From Psychrobacter sp. NG254 (lineage in GTDB: Bacteria; Pseudomonadota; Gammaproteobacteria; Pseudomonadales; Moraxellaceae): a stretch of 64,000 bases of DNA. Of this stretch, positions 35,836 to 45,552 are shown in pieces. The notes beneath the pieces were generated by a model. That model had not been told where the DNA came from and did not search any database. It worked only from the letters and a program-made list of their open reading frames with translations. The stretch covers positions 558,001 through 622,000 of the forward strand of contig NZ_JADHDA010000001.1 of NCBI RefSeq assembly GCF_015277735.1. The letters run 5' to 3'. Within the stretch, counting starts at the first letter, position 1; each line of letters opens with the position of its first letter. The position numbers were made by a program, and so were the translations under genes.

Positions 35836-37533
35836 CTATCGCTGTGGACGATCTGCATCATGCTTTTCACGCAGCTTTTGACGCAATACTTTACCGACAT
35901 TACTTTTTGGCAATTCACTGACAAATTCAATATGACGTGGACACTTATAGCCAGTGAGATTGTCTAGAGCAAATTCTGTCACCACTTCTTTGGTGACGTT
36001 ATTGTCTTCAGGCACTATGTATATCTTGACAGCTTCACCTTGGCGATCATCCGGAATACCAATCACCGCACAGTCAATAATGCCTGGGCAGTCAAGCATG
36101 ACAGATTCAATCTCATTCGGGAATACATTGAAACCTGAGACTAAAATCATGTCTTTTTTACGATCTAGTAAGGTGAAATAGCCTTTTTCATCCATACTGA
36201 CAATATCACCAGTACGGAAATAGCCATCACTAGTAAAGTCATCACTACTGTCTCTGTTCAGGTATCCAGAGGTGACGTTAGGGCCTTTAATACACATCTC
36301 GCCCGCTTCATTAGTGTCAACACGCCGGCCTTCATCATCAATCACAATCATATCGACACTAGGCAGCGGCAAACCGATGGTGCCATTGAATTTGTGATCC
36401 GTCACGATGTTGGCGGTGCCTGCTGCCACGCCTTCGGTCATACCCCAACCCTCGACCATAGGACAGCCAGTCACCTCAAGCCAGCGTGCAGCTGTCTGCT
36501 CAGTCGCTGCCATACCACCAGCTTGGGAGATACGCAGCGAGCTGAAGTCCAGCTGTGTGAAGCTTGGTGTATCAAGCAATCCTTTGAATAGGGTATTAAC
36601 GGCAGGAAATATATGAAAAGGCTGTTTTGATAACGTTTTGACAAATCCGGGCATATCGCGCGGATTGGGTACCAATATAAAGGTATAGCCTGAGCGCATG
36701 CCCAGTAGGCTTAGCATAAAAGCAAAAATATGATACAGCGGTAGCGCCATGACCATATTGATATATACTTCATTGATCTCTGAGGTGATAGGCCGTGTCC
36801 ATGCTTCTGATTGCATGGCTGCTGCTACGATATTGCGTTGTGACAAAATAGCACCTTTAGAGAGGCCGGTTGTACCGCCGGTATATTGTAAAAATGCTTT
36901 TTGATCCAGTAACAGTTTTGGCTTTTGAAAAGGTAGGTTTTTGCCTTTTTTCAAGACTTCAGGAAACTTAGTGACATGATATTTGGGATCGTTAAGATTG
37001 TATTTAGGTACCAAACGTTTGACTTGGCGAATGATAGTATTAACCAAGATACCCTTCAAGCCCATCATATCGCCCATCTTCGATAAGATAACGCGCTTGA
37101 TGGCCGTCTCATCGATCACTTGCTCCAAGGCTTGGGCAAAGTTATCCACCACAAAAATAGCTTGTGCACCAGAGTCATTTAATTGATGACGCAGCTCACG
37201 ACCTGTATACAATGGGTTGACAGGGGTGCACACGTAGCCCGCCCGCAAAATGCCAATCATAGTTGGCAGATATTGCGGGACGTTTGGCATCATAAGCGCC
37301 ACGACGCTACCTTTAGGAAGCCCTTGCGCTTGTAACCATGATGCAACTGCCAGTGAGGCCTTATCAATGTCGCCATAAGTATGAGTCACGCCCATACAAA
37401 TACTCATCGGGTGTCCACGGAAACGATCGAAGCATTCTTCGTAAAGCTCCATGATGCTGATATATCTATCAGGGTCGATGGTTTTTGGCACACTTGTAGG
37501 ATATTGGGAGAGCCAAGGTTTGTTCGGCGACAT
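35836..37533 (-). CDS. fadD: Long-chain fatty acid-CoA ligase, copy 2
   Basis: A 565-residue AMP-forming ligase aligned along its whole length with copy 1; most differences are conservative. It carries YTGGTTGLSKGAILSQRN, DGYFRTGDIVSMDEKGYF and PKSNVGKVLRQKLREKH. The start MSPNKPWLSQYP corresponds exactly to the chosen start of copy 1, and GGACG precedes it. It has its own terminator, so the two copies are likely separate transcription units. A different chain-length preference is plausible but not shown. Confidence 0.94.
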   Translation of the reverse strand: MSPNKPWLSQYPTSVPKTIDPDRYISIMELYEECFDRFRGHPMSICMGVTHTYGDIDKASLAVASWLQAQGLPKGSVVALMMPNVPQYLPTMIGILRAGYVCTPVNPLYTGRELRHQLNDSGAQAIFVVDNFAQALEQVIDETAIKRVILSKMGDMMGLKGILVNTIIRQVKRLVPKYNLNDPKYHVTKFPEVLKKGKNLPFQKPKLLLDQKAFLQYTGGTTGLSKGAILSQRNIVAAAMQSEAWTRPITSEINEVYINMVMALPLYHIFAFMLSLLGMRSGYTFILVPNPRDMPGFVKTLSKQPFHIFPAVNTLFKGLLDTPSFTQLDFSSLRISQAGGMAATEQTAARWLEVTGCPMVEGWGMTEGVAAGTANIVTDHKFNGTIGLPLPSVDMIVIDDEGRRVDTNEAGEMCIKGPNVTSGYLNRDSSDDFTSDGYFRTGDIVSMDEKGYFTLLDRKKDMILVSGFNVFPNEIESVMLDCPGIIDCAVIGIPDDRQGEAVKIYIVPEDNNVTKEVVTEFALDNLTGYKCPRHIEFVSELPKSNVGKVLRQKLREKHDADRPQR

Positions 37534-37983
37534 AGTGAGCGTCCTTGCAATGTAATATGGGTTAAGGTTTATAAGAAATCAGCCATACATATATCAGTAT
37601 TATCAACCAGTATTGATAGGGTTTATAGGTTACTGGGTGCAATAACGTCCTTGTATATTGACAGACTGCTAGCGCTTGGTAGTGCGGTACAATACCAATC
37701 AGCTAATACTAAGAAATGCCTTAGATAAATAACCAAATCATTGTATAAACAGATAACACAAACAGTAAATATCCCAATAAGGGTCATCTATTGTCAGCAG
37801 CTAGAGTATCAAAAAAATGATACATTTCAGCAATACATTAGCATGAATAAAACAGATAGCAATATGGATTTACAAAACTGGGCAGTACATAAACTGAATT
37901 AAATCATATGCTTAATAATGAATATAAGGAAGGGAAGCTGAAAAGTTATCGCGGAATGAGGTGAGGGCCAGTAAGTATTTTGA
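37534..37983. other. Intergenic region fetB/fadD
   Basis: 450 AT-rich bases upstream of the second fadD and downstream of fetB. It should hold the fadD promoter. No gene, strong hairpin or repeat copy is recognised. Confidence 0.45.
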
Positions 37984-38778
37984 TCATTCAGGTAGGATGA
38001 ACTGACTGTTTTTATTGAAAAATCGTCGGTAAATAAGTAAAGCGCTGATGGTACAGCCAAGTATGCTACTCACACATATCAAAAACATCGTTATGATCTG
38101 ATAACGAACGGCTTGGGAAGGATCTGCACCTGCCAGTATTTGCCCTGTCATCATACCGGGTAAGCTCACAATACCTACGACTAACATAGAGTTTAAGGTC
38201 GGGGTCATCCCATTAATAATCGCTACTCGTATTTGCTCATGTACGGCCTCAAATGGCTTGGCAGATAGGCTAAGCATCATCTCGATACGAGATTGCTGCT
38301 GATGAAAAGACTCAACCAATTGGTTGCTGGTCAAAGAAATGGCGGTTAAAGAGTTGCCCAGTATTAGCCCTAAGATAGGGATAATAAATTGAGGCGTGTA
38401 CCAAGGAGTGACTCTCAAAATAGCTAGGATGGCTATCGCAGTGACCAATACGGCTGAGGTACTAACGGCCAGTAGTGTGTCTACCAATAAACCTTTATAA
38501 CTGCGTTTGACACGGTTTTTTGCAGCACTTGCGGCAATCAAAGTCATGATGGTCAGAATGATCAGTACTTCGTACCATTGCTCGCGTGCGAACACCCATG
38601 CCAATATCAGGCCAATAAAGCTCAGTTGTACGATGGTTCTGATAGCAGCCGTTAGTAGTGTCTTTGTCAGCCTTAAACGCAATTGCCATGATACGACAAG
38701 GACGATGAGGATTAGGCTCCCAGCAAGTGCGATATCACCATACGTTAAAAACACTTGAATATCATTTGTCCCGCTCAT
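37984..38778 (-). CDS. fetB: Putative iron export ABC transporter permease (FetB/YbbM family)
   Basis: A 264-residue integral membrane protein with about seven hydrophobic segments and the UPF0014/FetB signature segments RTIVQLSFIGLILAWVF, FIIPILGLILGNSLTAISL and MTPTLNSMLVVGIVSLPGMM. With FetA it forms a transporter linked in E. coli to iron export and oxidative-stress resistance. It follows fetA by 88 bases. The iron role is taken from the family. Confidence 0.88.
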   Translation of the reverse strand: MSGTNDIQVFLTYGDIALAGSLILIVLVVSWQLRLRLTKTLLTAAIRTIVQLSFIGLILAWVFAREQWYEVLIILTIMTLIAASAAKNRVKRSYKGLLVDTLLAVSTSAVLVTAIAILAILRVTPWYTPQFIIPILGLILGNSLTAISLTSNQLVESFHQQQSRIEMMLSLSAKPFEAVHEQIRVAIINGMTPTLNSMLVVGIVSLPGMMTGQILAGADPSQAVRYQIITMFLICVSSILGCTISALLIYRRFFNKNSQFILPE

Positions 38779-38866
38779 ATGTGCTCATTATAAGGGTGTA
38801 AAGAGAAGGTTGGCGTACAATCAGGATATTGTATTTTAAGATTTATATCATAGTTTAACAGTCGAT

Positions 38867-39745
38867 TTAGAACACGTTGGTTAATACGCCTGCTTGCATA
38901 TGCCAGTGTCTATCAGCCAATGGCATAATGTCCTTGGTATCGTGAGTGACCCATAGCAATGTACGCTGCCTATCGGCTTGTAACCAACGAATGAGCAGGC
39001 TGACCAACTGCGCGGATGTATCGACATCTAAGGCAGCGGTTGGTTCATCCAGCAATAGTACTCGAGGGTTGAGTTGTAGTAAGCGCAACGTATTGACCAG
39101 CTGCCGCTCGCCACCAGATAGATAGTTGGCATTTTGCTGCAAAAACGCTGCGCTTTTACCCAAATGTACAAGCTGAGCAGTATGCCAATCAATATCAAAG
39201 GTCTGAGACTCATGTGCTTGCAGATCATAAGGTATTTTTAGGTTGTCAAGGACATTACCTTCTATCAGTTGTGGATGCTGCGAGAGTAACGTGACTTGCT
39301 GACGCCACTCTATATAGCTTGTTTCGTGAATACTGTGATATACATCACTGTTTGGTTTGGCAGGGTTAAGTAATTCAGCCTTGCTACGTAAACGGACGTC
39401 ACCAGCACTTATAGGAAGCAATCCAGCCAGCAGTCGTAGTAGTACAGACTTGCCACTGCCGGAGGCACCGGTCAAGACGGTCACTTGCCCTGAAAACAGC
39501 ATACCACTCACATCGCTGATTAATGCTGGCGGGTTAGCTGGCAGCGCCTCGCTAGATGCAGTATCTTGCTCTCGTTTACTTGTCCATTTCTGATAGCGTG
39601 TGCTTAGAGTATTGCCCTTTTTTTGAGTGCTATCCTGTATTTGAACGCTATTAATGTCTGTATCCTTAGCAAGCATCGTGGTCGGCCTGCTGTAAAACCA
39701 AAGATGGTTAAACTCAATGATAGGACTGTCGCTATTAGTGTTCAT
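38867..39745 (-). CDS. fetA: Putative iron export ABC transporter ATP-binding protein (FetA/YbbL family)
   Basis: An ABC ATPase with Walker A GASGSGKS, Q-loop LLSQHPQ, signature LSGGERQ, Walker B VLLLDEPTAALD and H-loop VTHD. At 292 residues it is about 65 longer than E. coli FetA; most of the extra length is a polar, probably unstructured insertion (about residues 22-72) between the first strand and Walker A. It starts five bases after the thioesterase stop codon, so translation is likely coupled. Partner permease is fetB. Confidence 0.88.
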   Translation of the reverse strand: MNTNSDSPIIEFNHLWFYSRPTTMLAKDTDINSVQIQDSTQKKGNTLSTRYQKWTSKREQDTASSEALPANPPALISDVSGMLFSGQVTVLTGASGSGKSVLLRLLAGLLPISAGDVRLRSKAELLNPAKPNSDVYHSIHETSYIEWRQQVTLLSQHPQLIEGNVLDNLKIPYDLQAHESQTFDIDWHTAQLVHLGKSAAFLQQNANYLSGGERQLVNTLRLLQLNPRVLLLDEPTAALDVDTSAQLVSLLIRWLQADRQRTLLWVTHDTKDIMPLADRHWHMQAGVLTNVF

Positions 39746-39750
39746 AGCGT

Positions 39751-40344
39751 CTATTGATGCTCAACCAGTTGCTGGCTCATAGCCTGTTCAATAGCCTCGC
39801 GCAGTTTTTTGGGTACACGAATAGGGCGCATCGGTGCCTCAATAGATGCAGTATCAGATTTGTCGTTTTCATCATTTGCCATAGGCTTTGGTTTGACTTG
39901 ATTTTGTACACAAGCAATGACAATCTTGGCGCTGCTCAAAATTTGATTGCTGACAGTTGTATTTCCCATCGCACTATTATTAGGTGCTGTGCGACGAATG
40001 CTTTGATAAAATACCATGCTGGCAGGCTTTAGCTCTACTTTATCGACACGTACACTGATGATCTCATCTAAGAGAATGGCGTTGGTATAGCGCAAATCTG
40101 CCTGACTGACCACAAAATGCTGCACATCGCCCGTATCGGTCTGCAAAAAGTAGCCGTTCAAGCCAAGTTCCGTGAACCAATCACGGCGGCAGTTTTCAAA
40201 AAAAACCAAATGATTGGCATGGTAGACTATGCCACCAGCATCAGTATGGTTAATATAGACGTTGTAATCTTTGGCAAATAATGGGGCAACTTCATCGTTG
40301 CTAACTTTATTGGTGTTTTTTCGCATCGTTGTTGTCATAGTCAT
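39751..40344 (-). CDS. Acyl-CoA thioesterase (YbgC/4-hydroxybenzoyl-CoA thioesterase family)
   Basis: A hotdog-fold thioesterase with the active-site segment NHTDAGGIVYHANHLVFFENCRRDWF (catalytic Asp in TDAGGIVYHAN). The enzyme hydrolyses acyl-CoA thioesters in the cytosol. It is 197 residues against about 135 for YbgC; a 25-residue N-terminal and a 45-residue charged C-terminal extension account for the difference. It heads an operon with fetA and fetB, an unusual partnership. It is not next to tol-pal genes, so a YbgC-specific role is not supported. Confidence 0.85.
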   Translation of the reverse strand: MTMTTTMRKNTNKVSNDEVAPLFAKDYNVYINHTDAGGIVYHANHLVFFENCRRDWFTELGLNGYFLQTDTGDVQHFVVSQADLRYTNAILLDEIISVRVDKVELKPASMVFYQSIRRTAPNNSAMGNTTVSNQILSSAKIVIACVQNQVKPKPMANDENDKSDTASIEAPMRPIRVPKKLREAIEQAMSQQLVEHQ

Positions 40345-40569
40345 ACTCAGTATTTTTTAATAAGTAAGGTTGAGGGTATGCCCTCATGATAAGGATGTGA
40401 ATCAGCGAATTTATAAGAATAGCGTTTATTATCGTTGTCACAAGCGTTACTCTAGCCGAAGATATAAGACGGCGCAACAGCTAGCTCAGCCTATGTCTGC
40501 TATCATAGGTGCTTGCGACTCATTCGCTCGTATCAGCACTGCATTTTATCAATTAGTATAGGATAGTTT

Positions 40570-41394
40570 ATGACCCGTTTTGTCAGTTTTAATATCAATG
40601 GTATTCGTGCTCGTCAGCACCAGCTTGAGGCCGTTCGGGAGGTGATTGATCCTGACGTCATGGGTCTACAAGAGACCAAAGTGCATGACGACCAGTTCCC
40701 GCTAGGGGATGTAGAAGGAATAGGGTATCACGTAGAATACTTTGGACAAAAGGGACATTATGGCGTGGCATTACTGTCTAAAGTTGCCCCTATATTTGTA
40801 CAAAAGGGCTTTCCTGGTGAAGAGGTAGATGCGCAAAAGCGTTTTATTCATGCACGCTATGAGTTTGATGGGCGCGAGGTAGATGTGCTTAATGGTTATT
40901 TCCCGCAAGGAGAAAGCCAAGATCACCCGACCAAATTTCCAATGAAACGGGCGTATTATGCAGATTTGATGGTTTATATTGATACATTAAAAGCTGAGGG
41001 TCGTTCGATCATTGTCATGGGTGACATGAACATTGCCCCAGAAGATATCGATATCGGTATTGGTGAAGTCAATGCAAAACGTTGGTTAAAAAATAGAAAA
41101 ACCTCGTTTTTGCCAGAAGAACGTGAATGGTATAGCGATCTGATGTCGCGTGAGCTGACCGATACTTATCGTTTGCATTATCCAGAGAGTACTGAGCTTT
41201 ATAGCTGGTTTGATTATCGCAGTCGCGGCTTTAATGATGAGCCTAAGCGCGGAATGCGTATCGATCATATCTTATGCACACCAGATTTGGTTGATGCTTG
41301 TGTCGATGCTGGTATCAGCTACGAATTACGTGCGATGGAAAAACCGTCTGACCATGCCCCGATTTGGTCAGCATTCAACTTAAAAAAACGATAA
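40570..41394 (+). CDS. xthA: Exodeoxyribonuclease III
   Basis: A 274-residue AP endonuclease/3'-5' exonuclease of base-excision repair. Family motifs in order are SFNINGIRAR, the metal-binding Glu in LQETKVHDDQFP, GHYGVALLSK, the GDMNIAPEDID segment, RGMRIDHIL and the catalytic SDHAPIW. No residue is missing. It lies upstream of argJ on the same strand with an 87-base gap. Confidence 0.95.
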   Translation: MTRFVSFNINGIRARQHQLEAVREVIDPDVMGLQETKVHDDQFPLGDVEGIGYHVEYFGQKGHYGVALLSKVAPIFVQKGFPGEEVDAQKRFIHARYEFDGREVDVLNGYFPQGESQDHPTKFPMKRAYYADLMVYIDTLKAEGRSIIVMGDMNIAPEDIDIGIGEVNAKRWLKNRKTSFLPEEREWYSDLMSRELTDTYRLHYPESTELYSWFDYRSRGFNDEPKRGMRIDHILCTPDLVDACVDAGISYELRAMEKPSDHAPIWSAFNLKKR

Positions 41395-41481
41395 TATTCA
41401 GATCACAAGTATGACTTTATATTCTATAAATTTAGCTTCTATCTATAAGTAACGATAAATATCACAAATAAGGACTTTATT

Positions 41482-42705
41482 ATGGCAGTTGGCAATGTAG
41501 CAGTACCTGATACTATTTATCCCATTGATGGCATTAAGCTCAGTGCAACTGCCGCGGGCGTACGCTATAAAAATCGTGACGATTTGGTCGTGATAGAAAT
41601 CAATGAGCAGGCAACGACGGCGGTTGTTACGACTAAGAATACGTTTTGTGCGGCGCCTGTACGGGTATTGCGAGAGCACTTTGCTAAAGTCAGTCCGCGC
41701 TATTTGGTGACCAATACGGGTAATGCCAATGCAGGCACGGGTGCTGATGGCAAGCGCCGTGCTATCGATATCTGTGCTGCATTGGCAGACAAAGCAGGGG
41801 TAGATGTCGCCACTGTATTGCCATTCTCAACCGGGGTGATTGGCGAGCCATTAAATAGCGACGCGGTCATCGCAGGTCTGGATGCCGCATTGTCTAATTT
41901 AGCTGCTGATAGTTGGCTGGCTGCGGCCAATGGTATCCGCACAACGGACACCATTCCGAAACTTGCCAGCCAACAAATCGAAGTAGCAGGGACTCATTAT
42001 CATATTACGGGCATGTCAAAAGGCTCAGGGATGATACGCCCGAATATGGCCACTATGCTCGGTTACGTGGCGACAGATGCCAATATCGCTGCTGACGTAT
42101 TACAAAAGATGCTCAGCGCTATCAATGAGCAGTCTTTTAATCGCATCACGGTGGATGGCGATACCTCAACCAATGACTGCTGTGTATTGATAGCCACTGG
42201 CGCTGCCAGCTCGGATGTGATTGATGGTCCAGCGCATCCGCATTATCAAGCAGTGTTCGACGCGTTGAGTGAGGTGTTTATACGTCTGGCACAATTGATT
42301 GTGCGTGATGGCGAGGGTGCGACCAAGTTTATGACCGTTAAAGTGACAGGTGGTCAAACCACTCAGGAATGCTGTGATGTGGCTTATGCCGTCGCGCATT
42401 CACCACTGGTAAAGACAGCGTTTTTTGCCAGTGATGCAAACTGGGGACGTATTCTAGCAGCAGTGGGCTATGCAGGCATTGAAGACCTAGACACCGAGCA
42501 AGTTGATGTTTATCTAGATGACGTTATGATTTGCCAGAACGGCGGTGTCGCCGCCAACTATACAGAAGAAGCTGGCAAAGCGGTTATGAGCCAGTCTGAG
42601 ATTACCATTCATATCAGTCTTGCACGCGGTGATGCCCATGACACGGTTTATACCTGCGATTTGTCATATGATTATGTGAAGATAAATGCTGATTATCGCA
42701 GTTAG
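41482..42705 (+). CDS. argJ: Glutamate N-acetyltransferase/amino-acid acetyltransferase
   Basis: ArgJ transfers acetyl from N-acetylornithine to glutamate, recycling the acetyl group in arginine synthesis. The 407-residue precursor cleaves itself before Thr191 in the motif KGSGMIRPNMATMLGYV; the new Thr is the nucleophile. Other family blocks are TNTGNANAGTG, DGDTSTNDCC and DGEGATKFM. AAGGAC lies upstream. A strong terminator follows. Confidence 0.96.
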   Translation: MAVGNVAVPDTIYPIDGIKLSATAAGVRYKNRDDLVVIEINEQATTAVVTTKNTFCAAPVRVLREHFAKVSPRYLVTNTGNANAGTGADGKRRAIDICAALADKAGVDVATVLPFSTGVIGEPLNSDAVIAGLDAALSNLAADSWLAAANGIRTTDTIPKLASQQIEVAGTHYHITGMSKGSGMIRPNMATMLGYVATDANIAADVLQKMLSAINEQSFNRITVDGDTSTNDCCVLIATGAASSDVIDGPAHPHYQAVFDALSEVFIRLAQLIVRDGEGATKFMTVKVTGGQTTQECCDVAYAVAHSPLVKTAFFASDANWGRILAAVGYAGIEDLDTEQVDVYLDDVMICQNGGVAANYTEEAGKAVMSQSEITIHISLARGDAHDTVYTCDLSYDYVKINADYRS

Positions 42706-42744
42706 GCAATAGTTTTAAATTATCTTTAGATAGCTTAGCCATGG

Positions 42745-42774
42745 AGCCAGAGTAGAGTCTACTCTGGCTTTTTA
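42745..42774 (+). terminator. Intrinsic terminator of argJ
   Basis: AGCCAGAGTAGA pairs with TCTACTCTGGCT almost without a loop (realistically a shorter stem), then five T residues, 40 bases after the stop. Confidence 0.9.
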
Positions 42775-43042
42775 TTGTCTATCATCTAAGATTTGGCTTG
42801 GCCAGTATCAATTTACCTTGTGATTTCATACGATGCATTAACATCAGTTGCAAAAGCTGACGTTACTTTACAAAGCAGTCATAGAGGGTAAGGCGACGAG
42901 CGACCTATACTAAGCTCAGTAAACGGCAAATAGCCTTATTGGGTTTTACTAGGGCAGGATAAGGTGTTCGAAATAATAATTTGGTATAAGCAACAATAAG
43001 CCAGCAATAGAAAACTAATAACAACTATCTGAGGATTATATA
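42775..43042. other. Spacer upstream of the DUF4377 lipoprotein gene
   Basis: About 270 bases that should hold the promoter of the lipoprotein gene. A GGCGACGAGCG stretch near 42892 faintly resembles part of repeat family B in reverse, but the match is too short to call. Confidence 0.35.
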
Positions 43043-43441
43043 ATGAAAAAATTAGCACTTGCAGCATTGATGACGACTTTTGCCCTTTCTGGTTGTTCTA
43101 CTATGGGTATGGACAATGAGCGTACCATGGTAGTCGAAGGACAGACTATGAATGTAAAAGTAATCAATATTCCAAGTTTTGAGGTAGAAGTTGCCCCGCG
43201 TAAAGCTGTGTGTGACTTGACAGCAACAGATGGCACGATGGTTGAATCGCAATGCTTGCAATATCGTCAGACTTATCAGAAAAACTATACCACGCTAAAT
43301 GGTAACATTCAGGGCTTTACCTATGAGCCGAACTACCGTTATGTCTTGGATGTACGTCAAGAAGCCATGACAGCAGAAGGGTCTAATGTGGTTAAGCCAG
43401 TTTGGATTCTCAACAAAGTAGTATCTAAAACAGCTGAGTAA
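43043..43441 (+). CDS. DUF4377 domain lipoprotein
   Basis: A 132-residue lipoprotein with signal MKKLALAALMTTFALSGC (lipobox LSGC, Cys18). The mature part has C-DLTATDG, QCLQYRQTYQKNYTTL, then NIQGFTYEPNYRYVLDV and a C-terminal VWILNKVVSKT, which match the pattern of DUF4377, a small beta-rich domain found in HslJ-like envelope proteins. Two cysteines (in AVCDLT and SQCLQ) probably form a disulfide. GAGGA lies before the ATG. Function unknown; envelope stress has been suggested for the wider group. Confidence 0.8.
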   Translation: MKKLALAALMTTFALSGCSTMGMDNERTMVVEGQTMNVKVINIPSFEVEVAPRKAVCDLTATDGTMVESQCLQYRQTYQKNYTTLNGNIQGFTYEPNYRYVLDVRQEAMTAEGSNVVKPVWILNKVVSKTAE

Positions 43442-43485
43442 TATCAATATCAATGAATGTGAGCTGACTTCGTTACATTCATCAT

Positions 43486-43520
43486 AAAAAAAGACCTCTA
43501 ATTTCTTAGAGGTCTTTTTT
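43486..43520. terminator. Bidirectional terminator between DUF4377 gene and sdaA
   Basis: Stem AGACCTCTA/TAGAGGTCT flanked by A- and T-runs, between convergent genes. Confidence 0.9.
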
Positions 43521-43579
43521 TGTTTCTACAGTATCTACTTCTATGACGACATATTATTGCTAATCATGCAGTCGATAGA

Positions 43580-45013
43580 TTAGCATTGGCTATAGTTAAC
43601 ACTGACACCGCGAGTAGCGGTAGGGATTCTATTATCAGCATATACTGCAAGGCCGCCACGTGCCGTCTCTTTGTATTTATCAGACATGTCAGCACCTGTC
43701 TGCTTCATGGTCTCTATGGCTTTATCCAAAGAAACGAAGTGCTGACCATTACCTCTACAGGCCAGACGTGCCCCATTGATTGCTTTGACCGCGCCCATGG
43801 CATTACGCTCGATACAAGGCACTTGGACTAGACCGCCAATAGGATCGCAAGTGAGACCTAGATTATGCTCAATACCGATTTCTGCTGCATTTAAACATTT
43901 AGCGGGTGAGCCATTCATAAGTTCTGCTAGGGCAGATCCTGCCATGGCACAGGCAGATCCTACTTCACCCTGACAGCCTACTTCAGCACCAGAGATCGAG
44001 GCATTTTGCTTGATGAGGCTACCAATAGCGGTGGCATTCAACAAAAACTTGCGGACACCGTCTTGGCTATAGTTAGGCAAAAAGTCACGATAGTAATGCA
44101 GTACTGCTGGAATAATACCTGCCGCGCCATTGGTTGGTGCTGTGACCACTTTACCACCATTGGCATTTTCTTCATTGACGGCCAGTGCATACAAGTCAAC
44201 CCAGTCCATCGCGGCCAGTTTGTCATTCTTGGTGATGGGCTGATCTTTTTCAGCACACAACTGTAGGTACAAGTCCTTTGCACGGCGTTTGACATCTAAG
44301 CCACCGGGCAAAATGCCGCCGTTTTCACAGCCTTGTGTGACACAGTCTTGCATGACTTCCCAAATATTGTCTAAATAGGCAAACACCTCTTCTTCGCTAT
44401 GAAAATAAAGCTCATTTGCCAGTACCAATTCGCTGATACTTAAGTGATGCTGACGACATTGCTCTAGTAGTTCTGCGGCATTATTGAAAGGGTAAGGAAC
44501 ACGATCGATCGTTGGGCTGGCATGATCCTCATTTGGGTCAGTGGCATCTTCTTCATTGATCACAAACCCACCACCAATCGAATAGTAGGTCTGCTGATAG
44601 CGCACGCCTTCCGTTGAGATGGCACGAAGTGTCAATGCATTAGGATGGTAGGGCAGCACAGTATCATCGTACCAATAGATATCTTGTTCTGTATCAAACG
44701 CAATGGTATGCGTACCGGACACGTTTAATACTTTGTCAGAAAAAATAGGAGACAGATAGCTACTGGTCATGCGTGTGTCAATGGTACTAGGCGTATGACC
44801 AAGTAATCCCAATAAGATAGCCGTATCTGTTGCGTGGCCTTTTCCGGTCGCGGCCAACGAACCATAAAGCTCAATTTCGATATTAGCAACGGCTGTCAAT
44901 GCCATTTGCTTGGTTAATGAGGCCAAAAACAGATTAGAGGCCACCATCGGACCTACTGTATGTGAGCTTGATGGGCCAATGCCAATTTTAAATAAATCAA
45001 AAACACTAATCAT
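43580..45013 (-). CDS. sdaA: L-serine ammonia-lyase (iron-sulfur)
   Basis: Deaminates L-serine to pyruvate and ammonia. The single-chain enzyme of 477 residues has the N-terminal beta domain ([17 protein letters not shown]) and the C-terminal alpha domain with the 4Fe-4S cysteines in [31 protein letters not shown] and the GACC-type C-terminus. The ATG at 45013 gives the canonical start. Monocistronic, convergent with the DUF4377 gene. Confidence 0.96.
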   Translation of the reverse strand: MISVFDLFKIGIGPSSSHTVGPMVASNLFLASLTKQMALTAVANIEIELYGSLAATGKGHATDTAILLGLLGHTPSTIDTRMTSSYLSPIFSDKVLNVSGTHTIAFDTEQDIYWYDDTVLPYHPNALTLRAISTEGVRYQQTYYSIGGGFVINEEDATDPNEDHASPTIDRVPYPFNNAAELLEQCRQHHLSISELVLANELYFHSEEEVFAYLDNIWEVMQDCVTQGCENGGILPGGLDVKRRAKDLYLQLCAEKDQPITKNDKLAAMDWVDLYALAVNEENANGGKVVTAPTNGAAGIIPAVLHYYRDFLPNYSQDGVRKFLLNATAIGSLIKQNASISGAEVGCQGEVGSACAMAGSALAELMNGSPAKCLNAAEIGIEHNLGLTCDPIGGLVQVPCIERNAMGAVKAINGARLACRGNGQHFVSLDKAIETMKQTGADMSDKYKETARGGLAVYADNRIPTATRGVSVNYSQC

Positions 45014-45552
45014 AATGAGTTACCGAAAAGTTTAAGAGCTCTAGCGATTGCAACAATTGCATAGAGCGCTTTTATTAAAAATATAATAGACAGCCATAGC
45101 TTACAGGCACCGTAGTTCGGTGCGTGTGAGGTGCTATCTATGAAAGGATTGCTATAAAAGAGTACAAGTGGTGACTGAATAATAACTTTTATTTATTTTG
45201 AAACTCCGCTATCATGCTCGGAGTCAACGACTATGTAACATCCTGTAAGTCAATATCGCTATTAAGTAGGCCAGCTTGTAAATGACCAAAGTATTTTGGG
45301 TAGCACACATGGTTCTTGTGCCATTAGCTAGAATTGACCATCATACCAAATAATACTTTTGGTTTGTCATATTACAACATAAACGAATGAATTGGGATGA
45401 CATATTATAGATAGAAAAATATAGACTTCTTTTATCTATATAACCTGCTATCAAAATAGCTCTATTTAGTAGTCTCTCAATTTCGCTCAGTTTTCATTTT
45501 AGCAGTTATTTTAGCTTATTACCTTAGTTCAGCTCACATAGGACAAGCGCGC
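45014..45552. other. Divergent intergenic region sdaA/uracil permease
   Basis: 539 bases without a gene. It contains an inverted pair ACTCCG/CGGAGT (45203-45224) and a larger nested dyad at about 45285-45362, where ACCAAAGTATT near the left end matches AATACTTTTGGT at the right and an inner GCACA/TGTGC stem sits between. This could be a structured leader for the permease or another miniature element. Confidence 0.5.

Noticed and set aside
40440..40540. Possible fourth copy of repeat family B upstream of xthA
   Set aside because: Some resemblance (GCTTGCGACTC and a nearby CGCTCG) but no recognisable TATAG ends; too weak to call.
42880..42935. Possible reversed copy of repeat family B before the DUF4377 gene
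   Set aside because: Only a GGCGACGAGCG-type match of about ten bases.
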